From the NCBI GenBank assembly GCA_048013815.1, contig CM106585.1, positions 23,994,001 through 24,058,000 of the forward strand: 64,000 bases of DNA. Reading direction: 5' to 3'. The notes under the pieces are model-generated. The model saw only the letters and a list, made by a program, of their open reading frames with translations, made no database searches and was not told where the DNA came from. Position numbers and translations under genes: made by a program. This document shows positions 26,601-37,012 of this stretch, one piece after another. How positions within the stretch are numbered: position 1 is the first letter of the stretch; each line of letters begins with the position of its first letter. The stretch comes from Setoptus koraiensis. Lineage: Eukaryota > Arthropoda.

Positions 26601-27999
26601 CAAACATTCATCCAGTCTTTATGATTGGTCGGTGTGAACTTGAATCTATTGAAATATATCTTTTGCTTGATACCAAACCGGCCAATGCCGCAAAGCCTAA
26701 ATATAAACATGAAATTGGTGTTAATAGCTTAAGTAAATTCAATTATCTTTGATTCCGACTCTCACTTTTGCTTCTATTAAACTGCTGGCTGCTATTTAAA
26801 TCATTGCAAATAGCGATGATTTAAATATCATGCCAACAACGGGCATTCTTTTTGGGTTTGCTGTGTTCCTTGCGGCCAACTCTGGACGCTGGCTGCAAAT
26901 GTGCAGCCAGTGTTTAGAGAGTGTGTCAATACAGGTTAAGTGGTTGGCAAACAACAACTGGTGCAGCACAGTGGACACATTGACAGAATTGCACCGGACA
27001 CAACAAAACGCTTTGCTTTCCATAGGCTGAAATAGGCTCAGTAGGCTACCTCTCCGATTCTGTTGTCGAGTCTCGTCGTTGTATTCCGACGCTTTTGTTC
27101 CGATTCCGCGTCGGATTCGAGTTTGTCGGAATCGAAGTAATACTCTCAATATATTCCAGACACATACGGCCTGGCACGGGCACACAGACACGGGCACGCA
27201 CTGAGAATTGAGCCGGGGGCTATCTCATCTGTTGTTCTATCTATCCAAAGGAATAGAGAGGAGCTACTTATTTACCAATTGTTCACCACCATTGACAGCG
27301 ATCATCGATGATGGACACGACTCAAGAGTAAACAAACACACTCTCGCCATTTAGACGGCGATTGGAAGGGCAAATAATAAATACACATTTCACTATTCTT
27401 TTTCCAAGCGTCAGACCATTCGTGAACGGACCGCTTTCATGAACTATCCCGTCATAGATTCGATTTGATGATTCCGTTTGCACTATTCAAACATCGTGCA
27501 TACATTGCATGCATTCAACTACTACTGAGCAGCATATATCACTGCCACGGGCATCACAACAGATGCACTTATACGCGGACAGTGCAATAGTGAGACGATT
27601 ACGTGATTGGCCTTCTCGCGCGTCTAATTTGCTTAATTCTGCCAACTCTGCGAATGACCACCAACCAACACACTCAACTATGCAGTGAATTGTAATGACC
27701 ATTCAACATGTGTGTCCCTATGTTTTGCGTAACACCAAGTGAGGATTGCAATGTTTTGTTTTCGACGAGGTGGCCCAAAATCTCTCTATCTAGGCCACTT
27801 GACCAATGCTGTCTGTCTATCGTGTGTAAGTCGCTTGAGGCTATTTTGTGTGGCATCGTTATGTGGCTATTGGCACGACTGCTTATATAGTAGCTTATAT
27901 ATTGTACATTACATACTATAGGGCGGCACGAGAGAAAGTTCCGTTGTTCCGTCTGGTATTTCTGAGATTGTTCAATCTGGCCGATATTCTCTTTGGCGA

Positions 28000-28030
28000 G
28001 CAATGTACAACAGATTCTGTTGTACATTGC
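28000..28030. repeat. Near-perfect palindrome, 15-bp arms
   Basis: GCAATGTACAACAGA and its exact reverse complement TCTGTTGTACATTGC are separated by a single T. It lies in non-coding DNA and is not part of a longer element that I can see. Confidence 0.85.
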
Positions 28031-31000
28031 AGTACAATCCTAATCGAATCGTCGGCACTGTTTAGCGCTAATGAATTGAGCAAAGCGAATAAATTGTAAG
28101 CTACTGGCAATCCATAATTACCAGTATGTAGGCAAGCATTCAATATTTATGCAAATGTTCATTGATTTGTTTCATCCATCGCCAACAAGCAAATCTATAA
28201 TAACGCCAAAACGGCGCTGTTTTTGTTGTTGTTTGCCCACGATCAACACAAATGCATTCCTATTTGTGCACTATGAAACTATTAGACAGTATGCATTGTA
28301 GACATAGACATTCCCTCATTCTAACCATACAACAAGCAATAAGATGATGATAAGTGAATAATAATGATAATAAGTGAAAGCGTTTTGTTTCTCCATGTTT
28401 AGCCAGTGGCCATAAAACAGCGACTGAGCAAATAAGTTTCCTTTTTATTCCTTTTTTCCTACTTTGGGAAGCCAAGTTTGAGTGTGTTTGTTCTTGCAAT
28501 TCTTTAAAAGTTTTAGTTCTCACCACACATCAAATGAATCCATCTAGATCTTTGTGAGTCAGTGTGCGTGTGTGTGTGTGTCAGTTGTACTCTCAGGATT
28601 TCTCACAGACACGATTCACCTGATAAATTCAGGTGATCGAACAGTCAAGGTGACAGCTGCTATTGCTGACGATTGTGATGGAGTTGGAGGTGGTGCATGA
28701 GAGTCGTCATATACACCCGTTCTGTTTGCAAATAAACACTCCAATAACTTTTCCTTTCCATCTCATGAACGCAGACACACCACAAATACATTTAGTGACA
28801 TGTTTGCAGTTTGTTGTTGAAGGTTGTTGTCAACTGCAAACCGCAACAAGCTACTTCTCTTCTTCCATTCCATTCTATTCTATTCTCTTCTTGATTTCGT
28901 GAATTCTTTCAATCTGAGATTGTTCCGATGTCAACTATCGCGTGATTCCAATTTCAATCTTAATGATCAATGATTAAATGAAGGTCCCCACTCAATCAGC
29001 CCTTCAGCAAAGTGTGTCTGTGTATTTATGTCGTGCACTTCATAGCTGGTGAGTTTGTTTAGTTGACCAATGTCACCACAACTGTGTGATTGATGTCGTC
29101 CATTCATCTTGTTGAAGTTGTCAACAAGTTCTAATTTAAGATCATCCCTGCTCCTATCAACTTCACTAATGTATCTACTTGTGTTCTGTGTGCTGTGCCT
29201 ATCGTCATCAGATCACAAACTGATTAAATGTTCTTGATTGGACTTTCTTTTTCTAAAATGATGCTTCCATCATCTAATCAGTAGTGAACGAATAGAAGTC
29301 AAGGAATGTGAAAGCCTATCAGATATCCAAGTATTTTAATCGACACACTCACGCAACATGCACAAACAGGCGAATAAGGTTGCATGTATCAACAAATCAT
29401 AAGTGGTAGCGACACAATTTTCCATCTACAAAGTGATTTGTTGCCTAATAACTGTCTGCCTGTTTGAATGTTTGTCCGTCTCAAATTAGCCAATAGCAAA
29501 CAATGGCAGCATCATAGCAAATTATCCATACATGCAATAAGAATGCTTGTAGAAAACATTGCATAATCGAAAGTAAGTTCAACTATGATGCATCATGTTG
29601 TGAAGCCTAAAATGGGTCATCAATCTCTGTGTTCGAATGTGTTATTTTGTCTATTTGTTCTTCTAAGTGTAGAGGCTGGAAGAGATTTGTGATGGTGTTA
29701 GTTTCATCTTAAAGCGCTGTAGACATTGTCCAGTTGATAAGCATTTCTCGAAGCAAAATGACGCCAAGAATTAATGTGCCCATGAGAAAAGTAATGATGT
29801 ACTTGTTTAACATTATCATCAGAGAGGTCAATGGATTTTGTTTCTAGCAAGCAAGTTTCAAGCCTATGACAAAACAAAAAGAGTGAAGCGTTCTGTTTTG
29901 CAACGACACGGCATCAACAATAATGTTTATGAGTGACCAGAAGTGAACAATTAACGCTTATCATCTATCATTTATCCTGGTCGTTATATCGACCATATAA
30001 CCACTCTGTTCATGTCTGTCTTCGTGTTTGCGGGCATGGATGGTGGGCAGTTTGAGTGGCACAGGCACGTTTCCATGGTCCACAAATTTCAAGGCTTTTT
30101 TGCTATTTCGCTCAGTATCTCTTATCTCATTTACCGTTTTATTTATTCCATCGTGCGTATACAACGCGTGATTGATAGTGTGTGACAGCATTATCCTACA
30201 CTCCTTCATTCCTCAGTCTACTAATGGCGCCGCTCTAATTAAACCTAACCGATGAGCATATGGTCATCATGTCAGGTCATTTAGTCAAACTAGATACTGA
30301 CAATACTGACAATGCTCATCGGAGCCCGGGCTTGGCTTCGAAGAGCCTCAGGCCACTGATATTTGTTGGACTGGACGGAGCGTCACTATTGAGACGAGAT
30401 TATTTGAATGATAATACATCGCCTATATATTCCTTTTGTTTATATCCTGCCCGTGTATTTGAGGTCTACTGATCTTGCGGCCTTTTTGTTGCTCCAATGT
30501 GCTGCGTGGTATGCTGAGAATTGGCCCTATGGAAAGGTGAATATTTTTCAACGATGGCCTACCAGCCCTTGTGCCGACGCTGTGAGCTTAATGTTATGTT
30601 AATGCCAAGGACCCCTAAATGTTATCATGATAGGTTAGGTATTCGTTGTTTGTCATTTGTAATAAAACGGAGACCTTGCAAGCAACACTAAATTGTCGTT
30701 GTTTATCGGGCCTCAAATGCTTTTGGAACTTGACACCAGGGGCTCGCAAGTTGCCAGTTGCAAGTTACAAGTGGCACATGGTTGATATGGTGGCGAGCAG
30801 AGACAACTGTCTGGTCGCCATGTTGGCAAAGCGCATAATCTGGCGCCATTCTATCACCATGCACGTTATGCGAATGTTGTGTGAATCTGTGTGTGTCCAG
30901 GCATCATCATCGGTACCGATGTGACTGCCAGCATAAGTTGTTGGCCTTTAGCCCGCTGTTGTTTGTCTAATGCTGCTAGGCTCGAAATAAATGTTTTTGT

Positions 31001-31149
31001 TTTATCCAACTTGTTTCCGTTTACTTTGCTACACTCCAGTATTCAAACAAACCCATCAACACATTTTGTTGATATCGTATGTGATAATAATTTATTTTGA
31101 TGTTGACAAGTTTATTAGATACATATCGCCGATATTATCCTAATTGATA

Positions 31150-34026
31150 ATGGCGATGCAGTCAGACAAAAGGAGCCTCACTCCGTGGCTACTGCTACTG
31201 TCGCCTTTAATTTTAATCTCTTTATATCTACCATTATTAACATGTAATTTGTTGCCTTTGTTACCAAACGATACCAATCACAACCAATCTGTGCATTACT
31301 GGATCCGTCGTCATCAGCGAACAACGTTGGAGTTACCTCGCCCGCAAGAACTAACACACAAACAACTACCTGATCAAAGTAGCGAATTGGCAATCGATTT
31401 CAAGAGCAAACCGTATTTAATGTCGTCATCATCTCCTTCTTCATACCAACAAAATCAACAAAATGAACCAGAACCCGACCCAGAGTCTGTTGACGACTAT
31501 TTAAAACTCATGAAATCGGCAATATATTCCGATGAAACCAACAATCAAACTGCTCTGCTTGAATCTGGTCCAATCAACAACAATCAAACTGCACCATCGG
31601 ACACAGCCACTACCAATCCCATTGTTGATCCAACCAACGATTTGAATTCTGATTTATTGTCATACCATGAGAAAAATCAAGTCAATTTCTATTGGAAGAA
31701 GGCTCAAACAAGCAAATGCAGCAAGGCGTGCGGTGGAGGTAAACTTGAGATCCTGTGGAGATGCCATGATCAAAAATATAATGTCATGGTGGAAAAAGAT
31801 TCTTGTATACAATCTGGCCTCCAGGAACCACCAAAGGAATCAGACGAATTTTGTGGTACTGATTGTCCGCCCGAATGGGTCAAATCTGAATGGAAAGGAG
31901 ACTGCGGCAAATCTTGCCTTCTTGAGCGAGATGTCTTCTGTGCTTATAAGGACAGTAGAGGCGATGAGAAACAAGTCGATAACCTTAGATGTGACCAATC
32001 TATTAAACCTGAGCAACTGATGCGCTGTGAACATTGTTCGTCCCAGCACAATATCAACGAAGCATCTAAAACTTCTGAAGCCTTGCCTCCGACAGCAAGC
32101 ATTAATCACACACACGCAACTACTTTGAATTCAGCAACAAATCAATCAAAAGTTCAAAATGAGCTTGAGATCCCCATCGATAACAGTATAGACATGATGT
32201 CGTCACTATCGTCATCAGATCCATTCGCAATGCAGCATGGACACCATCGCATTGCACCAGATGCATATCGACTTGATGATAGGATTATTAGTCATGGGCA
32301 AGAAATTTATGATCAGCCAACCTACCTTCTGGGCAACTGGTCAAATTGTGAGGCGCCGTGCGGAGGTTTTCGAGGTAAAAGAACTCGTAGTGTCTCTTGC
32401 ACAATGCTCATGCGAGTCTCAAAGACTGCTATAGAATTACCGTTGGTAGAATGTATGGCCACCGAGAAAGAACCTGAAACTGTCGAAGAATGCTGGTCAA
32501 ATCCATGCACTTCAAACGTGAGCAAACTAGCCACAGGATCACTGGAATTCAATCAAGATCAAAATGATGCTAAACAAGAGAACATTTCTGCTGCACAACA
32601 TCGCATGGAAAATGAATTAGAGGCTGGTCACAAGGCGAGGAGCGTTGATAATTCTACCACTTCTGAAGCGGAAAGATTTGTATGGAAAGATCAAGGTTGG
32701 ACACAGTGCTCAGCAGAATGCCTCGAAGGTACTAGAGAAACACTGGTTGTTTGTTGGGATCCCGCGACAAAGGATGTCGTAGACGGTAAACTTTGTTTGA
32801 CAAAGCCAAAGCCACCTATCATTACGGAGGTCTGTGATGCCGGCGAGTGTAATGCCACCTGGACCACTGGACCATGGACACAGTGCACACACAATTGCGG
32901 ATCTTCTGGTAGGAGAGAGAGAATGGTTAGTTGCGAGAAGAGGGTTCCCCTATCTAGTGAGCAAATGTTTTTCGCTGTTTCCAATGACCTTTGTTTAGCA
33001 ACTGGAGTGGCTAAACCCGCATCAGAGGAGCCGTGTAACGTAAAAGATTGCCCTCCACAATGGGTTGCTGGTAAGTGGGGCCATTGCCAGACAGGCGCCA
33101 TGGATTGTGGACCAGGAATCAGCAGAAGAAATTTGGTGTGTGAGCAGGAGTTTGGAAGTGAAGATGGGCCGATAAATCAAACCTTAACCGATGAGTTGAA
33201 GTATGCAATCCGTATATCCAACAGTCAATCAAGTTGGTTTTCTGGTAAAAAAACTAAAGTTCCTTTCGAAATTTGTTTCAATGAACTCAGAACAGTGCCG
33301 GATATTGATAGAAATTGTCATGTAGAATGTATTGGAAAGAATGATATCGGTCAGAAACTGGTTCATGGTTCATACATCGAATCCAATCCAGATCAAAATT
33401 ATGTCCAATCCAGACTTGACAAAACAGTTGTCGGTCTCAAGATAGGAGGTACCGCAACATTATACGCTGGAACTACATTGAAGATACAATGCAAACTTAG
33501 AGCTTATCCAACTTATGGTTACGATGACTATGTCGAAAACAATAGAACCTCAGAGCAATCGAAATCATCCGATAACGCAACAAACAACGAGACATTTCTC
33601 ACCAGTAACAGAGATGACTATCAAAACTCTATTTGGGATAAAGATGGCGTCATTATGTTCCCTAACGGTACGAAGTATTCTGAGAGGTCTCGCAATATGA
33701 AGAAGCCTAATCATGATCTATTTATCGCAACTCCCAAACCTGGCAAATTTAAACTTAACACTGAAATGAGTTCCATAAGAATAAAATGGCTGGAAATTGA
33801 AGATACTGGCAATTACACTTGTTCCTACGGACCTCCATATGCCCGGCAGGCAGCAAGCATTTTCGTCACTGTAAAAAAGAGGCCGGATGACAAGGAGAAG
33901 AGTTTATCCAGCTTTGAAGGAGCCGATCAACTCACAAGAGCTATAAGAAATCACAATGGACGACGAAGAGTAAAGAACAAGAGAAGAATTCGACGACAAC
34001 AGTTACTCTTGTCTTTATCGTCTTGA
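31150..34026 (+). CDS. Secreted TSP1-repeat and Ig protein, ADAMTSL/punctin (MADD-4)-like
   Basis: An extracellular-matrix protein of 958 residues in one exon. ADAMTS-like/punctin proteins lack the protease domain and organise matrix or synapses; MADD-4 in nematodes and Nolo in flies are the nearest concept. The first ATG (31150) has an in-frame stop upstream. A signal peptide covers residues about 10-33 (WLLLLSPLILISLYLPLLTC). After a low-complexity linker come six TSP1 modules, at about 181-239, 240-296, 394-453, 511-567, 568-634 and 635-728, with W..C..CG cores such as WSNCEAPCGG and WTQCTHNCGS. An Ig domain at about 763-909 has cysteines in IQCK and DTGNYTCSYG and carries an acidic, N-glycosylatable insert of about 40 residues. 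The C-terminus is very basic. I see no PLAC domain or metalloprotease. The family is clear; one-to-one orthology is not. Confidence 0.88.
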   Translation: MAMQSDKRSLTPWLLLLSPLILISLYLPLLTCNLLPLLPNDTNHNQSVHYWIRRHQRTTLELPRPQELTHKQLPDQSSELAIDFKSKPYLMSSSSPSSYQQNQQNEPEPDPESVDDYLKLMKSAIYSDETNNQTALLESGPINNNQTAPSDTATTNPIVDPTNDLNSDLLSYHEKNQVNFYWKKAQTSKCSKACGGGKLEILWRCHDQKYNVMVEKDSCIQSGLQEPPKESDEFCGTDCPPEWVKSEWKGDCGKSCLLERDVFCAYKDSRGDEKQVDNLRCDQSIKPEQLMRCEHCSSQHNINEASKTSEALPPTASINHTHATTLNSATNQSKVQNELEIPIDNSIDMMSSLSSSDPFAMQHGHHRIAPDAYRLDDRIISHGQEIYDQPTYLLGNWSNCEAPCGGFRGKRTRSVSCTMLMRVSKTAIELPLVECMATEKEPETVEECWSNPCTSNVSKLATGSLEFNQDQNDAKQENISAAQHRMENELEAGHKARSVDNSTTSEAERFVWKDQGWTQCSAECLEGTRETLVVCWDPATKDVVDGKLCLTKPKPPIITEVCDAGECNATWTTGPWTQCTHNCGSSGRRERMVSCEKRVPLSSEQMFFAVSNDLCLATGVAKPASEEPCNVKDCPPQWVAGKWGHCQTGAMDCGPGISRRNLVCEQEFGSEDGPINQTLTDELKYAIRISNSQSSWFSGKKTKVPFEICFNELRTVPDIDRNCHVECIGKNDIGQKLVHGSYIESNPDQNYVQSRLDKTVVGLKIGGTATLYAGTTLKIQCKLRAYPTYGYDDYVENNRTSEQSKSSDNATNNETFLTSNRDDYQNSIWDKDGVIMFPNGTKYSERSRNMKKPNHDLFIATPKPGKFKLNTEMSSIRIKWLEIEDTGNYTCSYGPPYARQAASIFVTVKKRPDDKEKSLSSFEGADQLTRAIRNHNGRRRVKNKRRIRRQQLLLSLSS

Positions 34027-35317
34027 TCGCTTGGTAATAATAAATTCAAGAGTATGAATGCTCATTATAATTAGTAGTGTAAACTTGTATCTAGTGTATG
34101 ATGATGTAAACTGTATTTATTTGTATTTCTTTTTGTATTGTGAATGTATGGATGTAGATTCTGATTTTTTCATAAATACTTTAGCTTTAAACCAAGTAAC
34201 TGAAAAGTTTGTTTTTCGCACTATCTGTTCAACCTAGGCTCCCTTTCTTCACATCGCTGCACTGAAAGTATCCTAACTGGTAAGTCAAAGCTAATGGAGA
34301 AAATCGACATTCTTTTAATCGATCTATAAGAAATAGTCTCCAATTCTGTCGTCAAACAAAAAACGTTACATTGCGCCCATCATTGATCCGTCGTATTCAT
34401 CCTCGATAGTATCGACATAGATCAGCTACATAGATTTTTGGCGTCTCAATGAAGAAAGCCTGCGTAATAGAACTCTTCCAGAGCTCACTAATTCCTGGTA
34501 TCAATATTCTACTGAGGACCACGAAAAAAAAGGTGAAAGGACTGCATAATTAATGAAGAGTGCATAATTAAACCCGAATGCGCCTGCAAGGAACTCGGTG
34601 CACCACCTAGAATATCCAGAGATGCGACTATACGGTGGTCATTGATTTTTTTGCGAGGAGTTGTCAAAAAGTATCAAATTTAATGTTAAACAAGAGTTCA
34701 ATACACAAAAGGGGATGCCGAGGTGGATTAGTCCGCAAACTTTGTCGGAAGACAGCCCTGCAACTGCTAGTGAGCTTTACGTGAATCTGGTTCACGCGTG
34801 AATAAAGCACACACAGCTGGTGGAAAAAAGGTCAACCAAAATAAAATCAACTCTTGATACCCAGGAATAGAATAAGGACATTCAAATGTGATTATTACAA
34901 AAACTATTCTTCGGATGGATTTTTGATAGACCTTTTCTTCCTCAGTTCGAGCCGGGGAGTAAATCTAGGCTATAGTTTTGTGGAGGATCTTGTGGGTAGA
35001 AAAGAGGTTTACCTTGTAAATCAAGACCCTGCCATGAGGTCATGAGGAATGGAAGACAATCTACTATTTTCTTTATCATTATTACTAATAGTGATTGATA
35101 ATCATCACTTGTACAATGCAACCAAAGGCATCACAACATTATCTGGTTTAATAGAATGTTGGAATAGGCGACATGTCATAAGCTCATTCACAGAATTGCA
35201 AATAACATTAATGTCCATTCTAGACAGAGATGATTTGGGAAATATCGATGCACCTGTAATATTATTCAGTAGCGTCAACACTTGAACACCCCTCAAAACG
35301 ACTCAAAATTGAAGGGC
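34027..35317. other. Spacer with unassigned open frames
   Basis: About 1.3 kb between the TSP1/Ig gene and the verprolin-like exon. A donor-like CTG|GTAAGTC at 34279-34285 could end a 5' leader exon. The frames at 34537-34683 (Cys-rich, DCIINEECIIKPECAC), 34854-35045 and 35049-35285 have reasonable composition, but I recognise no family and no clear splice pairing. N-terminal exons of the verprolin-like gene would be expected here or further left and were not found. Confidence 0.4.
34039..34044 (+). terminator. Poly(A) signal, TSP1/Ig gene
   Basis: AATAAA only 13 nt after the stop codon of the TSP1/Ig gene. Later A/T-rich stretches without a perfect hexamer might be used instead. Confidence 0.4.
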
Positions 35318-36320
35318 ATGGGGCCACCCCAGCCACCACCGAGAACTCAGTCATGCGTCAGGCCAAACGTGGCACCACCACCTCCACCGTCCTCTTCATT
35401 ACCCCCAATTCCTCCAACAATAAATTCTTCTACATCGACAAATTTCGCATCTAGATATAGAGCTCTATTCAAATCTATTTCAGACATTCCTGGACCGGGA
35501 CCATTTACAAATTGCGAAAAGTTGTACCCAAGCCAGCAAGGGAACTGTGTCCAGAGATGTGCGTAATCACATGGCATTTTAAATTTCATGATGCTTTACT
35601 CACACCAGCATCCCAAGACCAGTCAACAAACTTATACATGTTATTTTCAATATATTCGCACACAAACAAGTATTTGTTGATATTAATTATGATTCTGTTA
35701 TGTTACATTTCTAGATTATTGTTTTACTTGATTGCAATAACTGTTATGCAACTGCTGCGACAGATGTCACTGATCAACATATTCGCTTCATCTGATAACC
35801 TGATCATCAAGTGATGCCTATAGCTAGGAGAAGTCGACCAGCACCTGAACCCCCGACAAACAATGACGATACGCAATCATGTTGCGAAGACAACAGTACA
35901 AAAACCACTTCACTGAACAAACATGATTCGAGACCAATAGATCCATCTGAATTGGTAAGGAATCTCACAAATTTTGTTGACAAATCTATTAGCAAACTAT
36001 CCAGCGCCTTGACTTTAGAGAGTCGACCCCTGAATATAGCTGACTCGACAAATATTGCATCATCGAATTTGTGCATCGACTGTTCCACCTGTAATCAGTT
36101 GGGACATTCGCTAACTACCGAGAATCAACACTGTCAACAATTTTCTGTGTCATGCTTACAACCAAATGGTCTAGATCGATCAAATAATGAAAGCTATCAG
36201 CCATCTATCTATCAGGAGCCTTCAACAAATACTTTCGTGGCGTTAGACCAACATTCAACGGCAACATCCAATGGCAATAACAGCACCAATAATATAATCA
36301 ATCCACCTTACAATTATTAG
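35318..36320 (+). CDS. Vrp1: Verprolin/WIP-like protein, C-terminal part
   Basis: WIP/verprolin proteins bind N-WASP and control actin polymerisation at the cell cortex. The first exon has proline runs (GPPQPPPRTQ, APPPPPSSS) and then the WASP-binding signature FASRYRALF..SDIPGPGPF..CEKLYPSQ. The family pattern is FxSRFxF..xDLPPPxPF..xxKxYPSK. A roughly 250-bp intron is bounded either by donor AGAT|GTGCGT (exon end 35558) with acceptor ATCAAG|TG (start 35812), or by TGC|GTAATC (35562) with CTAG|GAG (35828). Both keep frame and restore a basic-proline segment, RSRPAPEPP, like the RRERGAPPLPP end of WIP. The tail is Asn/Ser-rich. The start at 35318 (GGCATGG) is a guess. The N-terminal WH2 actin-binding motif is not visible, so either upstream exons are missed or this is a short form. 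The first model gives 249 residues. Confidence 0.6.
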
Positions 36321-37012
36321 TATCACGCAACTGGGGCACCCTATTCTTACAATGCAACCTCATCTTATCTTCAATCAATCTCTAATCAATGATTGTTTCT
36401 TGGACAAAAATAACTACCAGCAACAGCCTCTAGTGAATAACGAGTATTTCTGGAGTCCAAGTTAATTTTCAACGGAGTTGTACACAAGCAGTATAGTCAG
36501 ATGACTTGCTTAAAACATCCTGTAATTAGTTTTATATCAAGAATATGCGACAGAACAAAACGTAATGATTATTTATAGAGTTAACGATAAATACAAGGAG
36601 AACCAACAGATACCGCTCGTACACCAACGCTAAACCAGATAATTAGATATTGTATTGAGTGTCAACCAATCAGTTTTTCTGCCTTGATGGTGGATGATAC
36701 ATTTGATTTGATGATTTCAATCTAAGAGATCCAATATTATTAGCATTTTGTATCAATATAGTATAATACAAATAAAGGTTTGTGTGTTTTTGTATATGCT
36801 ATGGTTTTTGTTGTATTGTTTTCTCCCAACTACTATATTATCTGTCTAGTTGATATCAATTAGACAGCTGTCGATGACATGTACATGTACACAATAATAA
36901 CAATAATATAAATCTATCTCGCTCAATCAAGTATACAATTGATAATTTTTATCTATTTATGTATATATATAAAAACAATGAAAGCTTGATAAAGATTTCT
37001 ATGTAAAGATGG
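36321..37012. other. 3' untranslated region and spacer
   Basis: A/T-rich DNA between the stops of two convergent genes, the verprolin-like gene (+) and alkaline phosphatase (-). It probably holds both 3' ends. No gene is seen. Confidence 0.6.
36771..36776 (+). terminator. Poly(A) signal, verprolin-like gene
   Basis: AATAAA followed by a GT-rich stretch (GGTTTGTGTGTTTTTG), the usual downstream element. It implies a 3' untranslated region of about 450 nt. Confidence 0.55.

Larger units (their letters stand above)
26313..31149. other. Non-coding spacer
   Basis: I see no supported gene. Notable contents are heptamer arrays at 26490-26600 and a near-perfect hairpin at 28000-28030. The last kilobase should include the promoter and 5' untranslated region of the TSP1/Ig gene, but no TATA box stands out. 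Confidence 0.5.

Noticed and set aside
30236-30643. Possible terminal inverted repeat ACCTAACC ... GGTTAGGT
   Set aside because: Only 8 bases match, there is no target duplication and the matching does not continue inward.
34537-34683. Cys-rich frame DCIINEECIIKPECAC
   Set aside because: The spacing hints at an EGF- or Kazal-like fragment, but it is under 50 codons, has no convincing splice sites and does not fit either neighbour. An RNA read over it would change this.
34713-34800. tRNA-like string (GATGCCGAGGTGG ... GGTTCA)
   Set aside because: The start resembles a Leu/Ser tRNA A box, but no acceptor stem pairs, the B box is imperfect and no cloverleaf forms.
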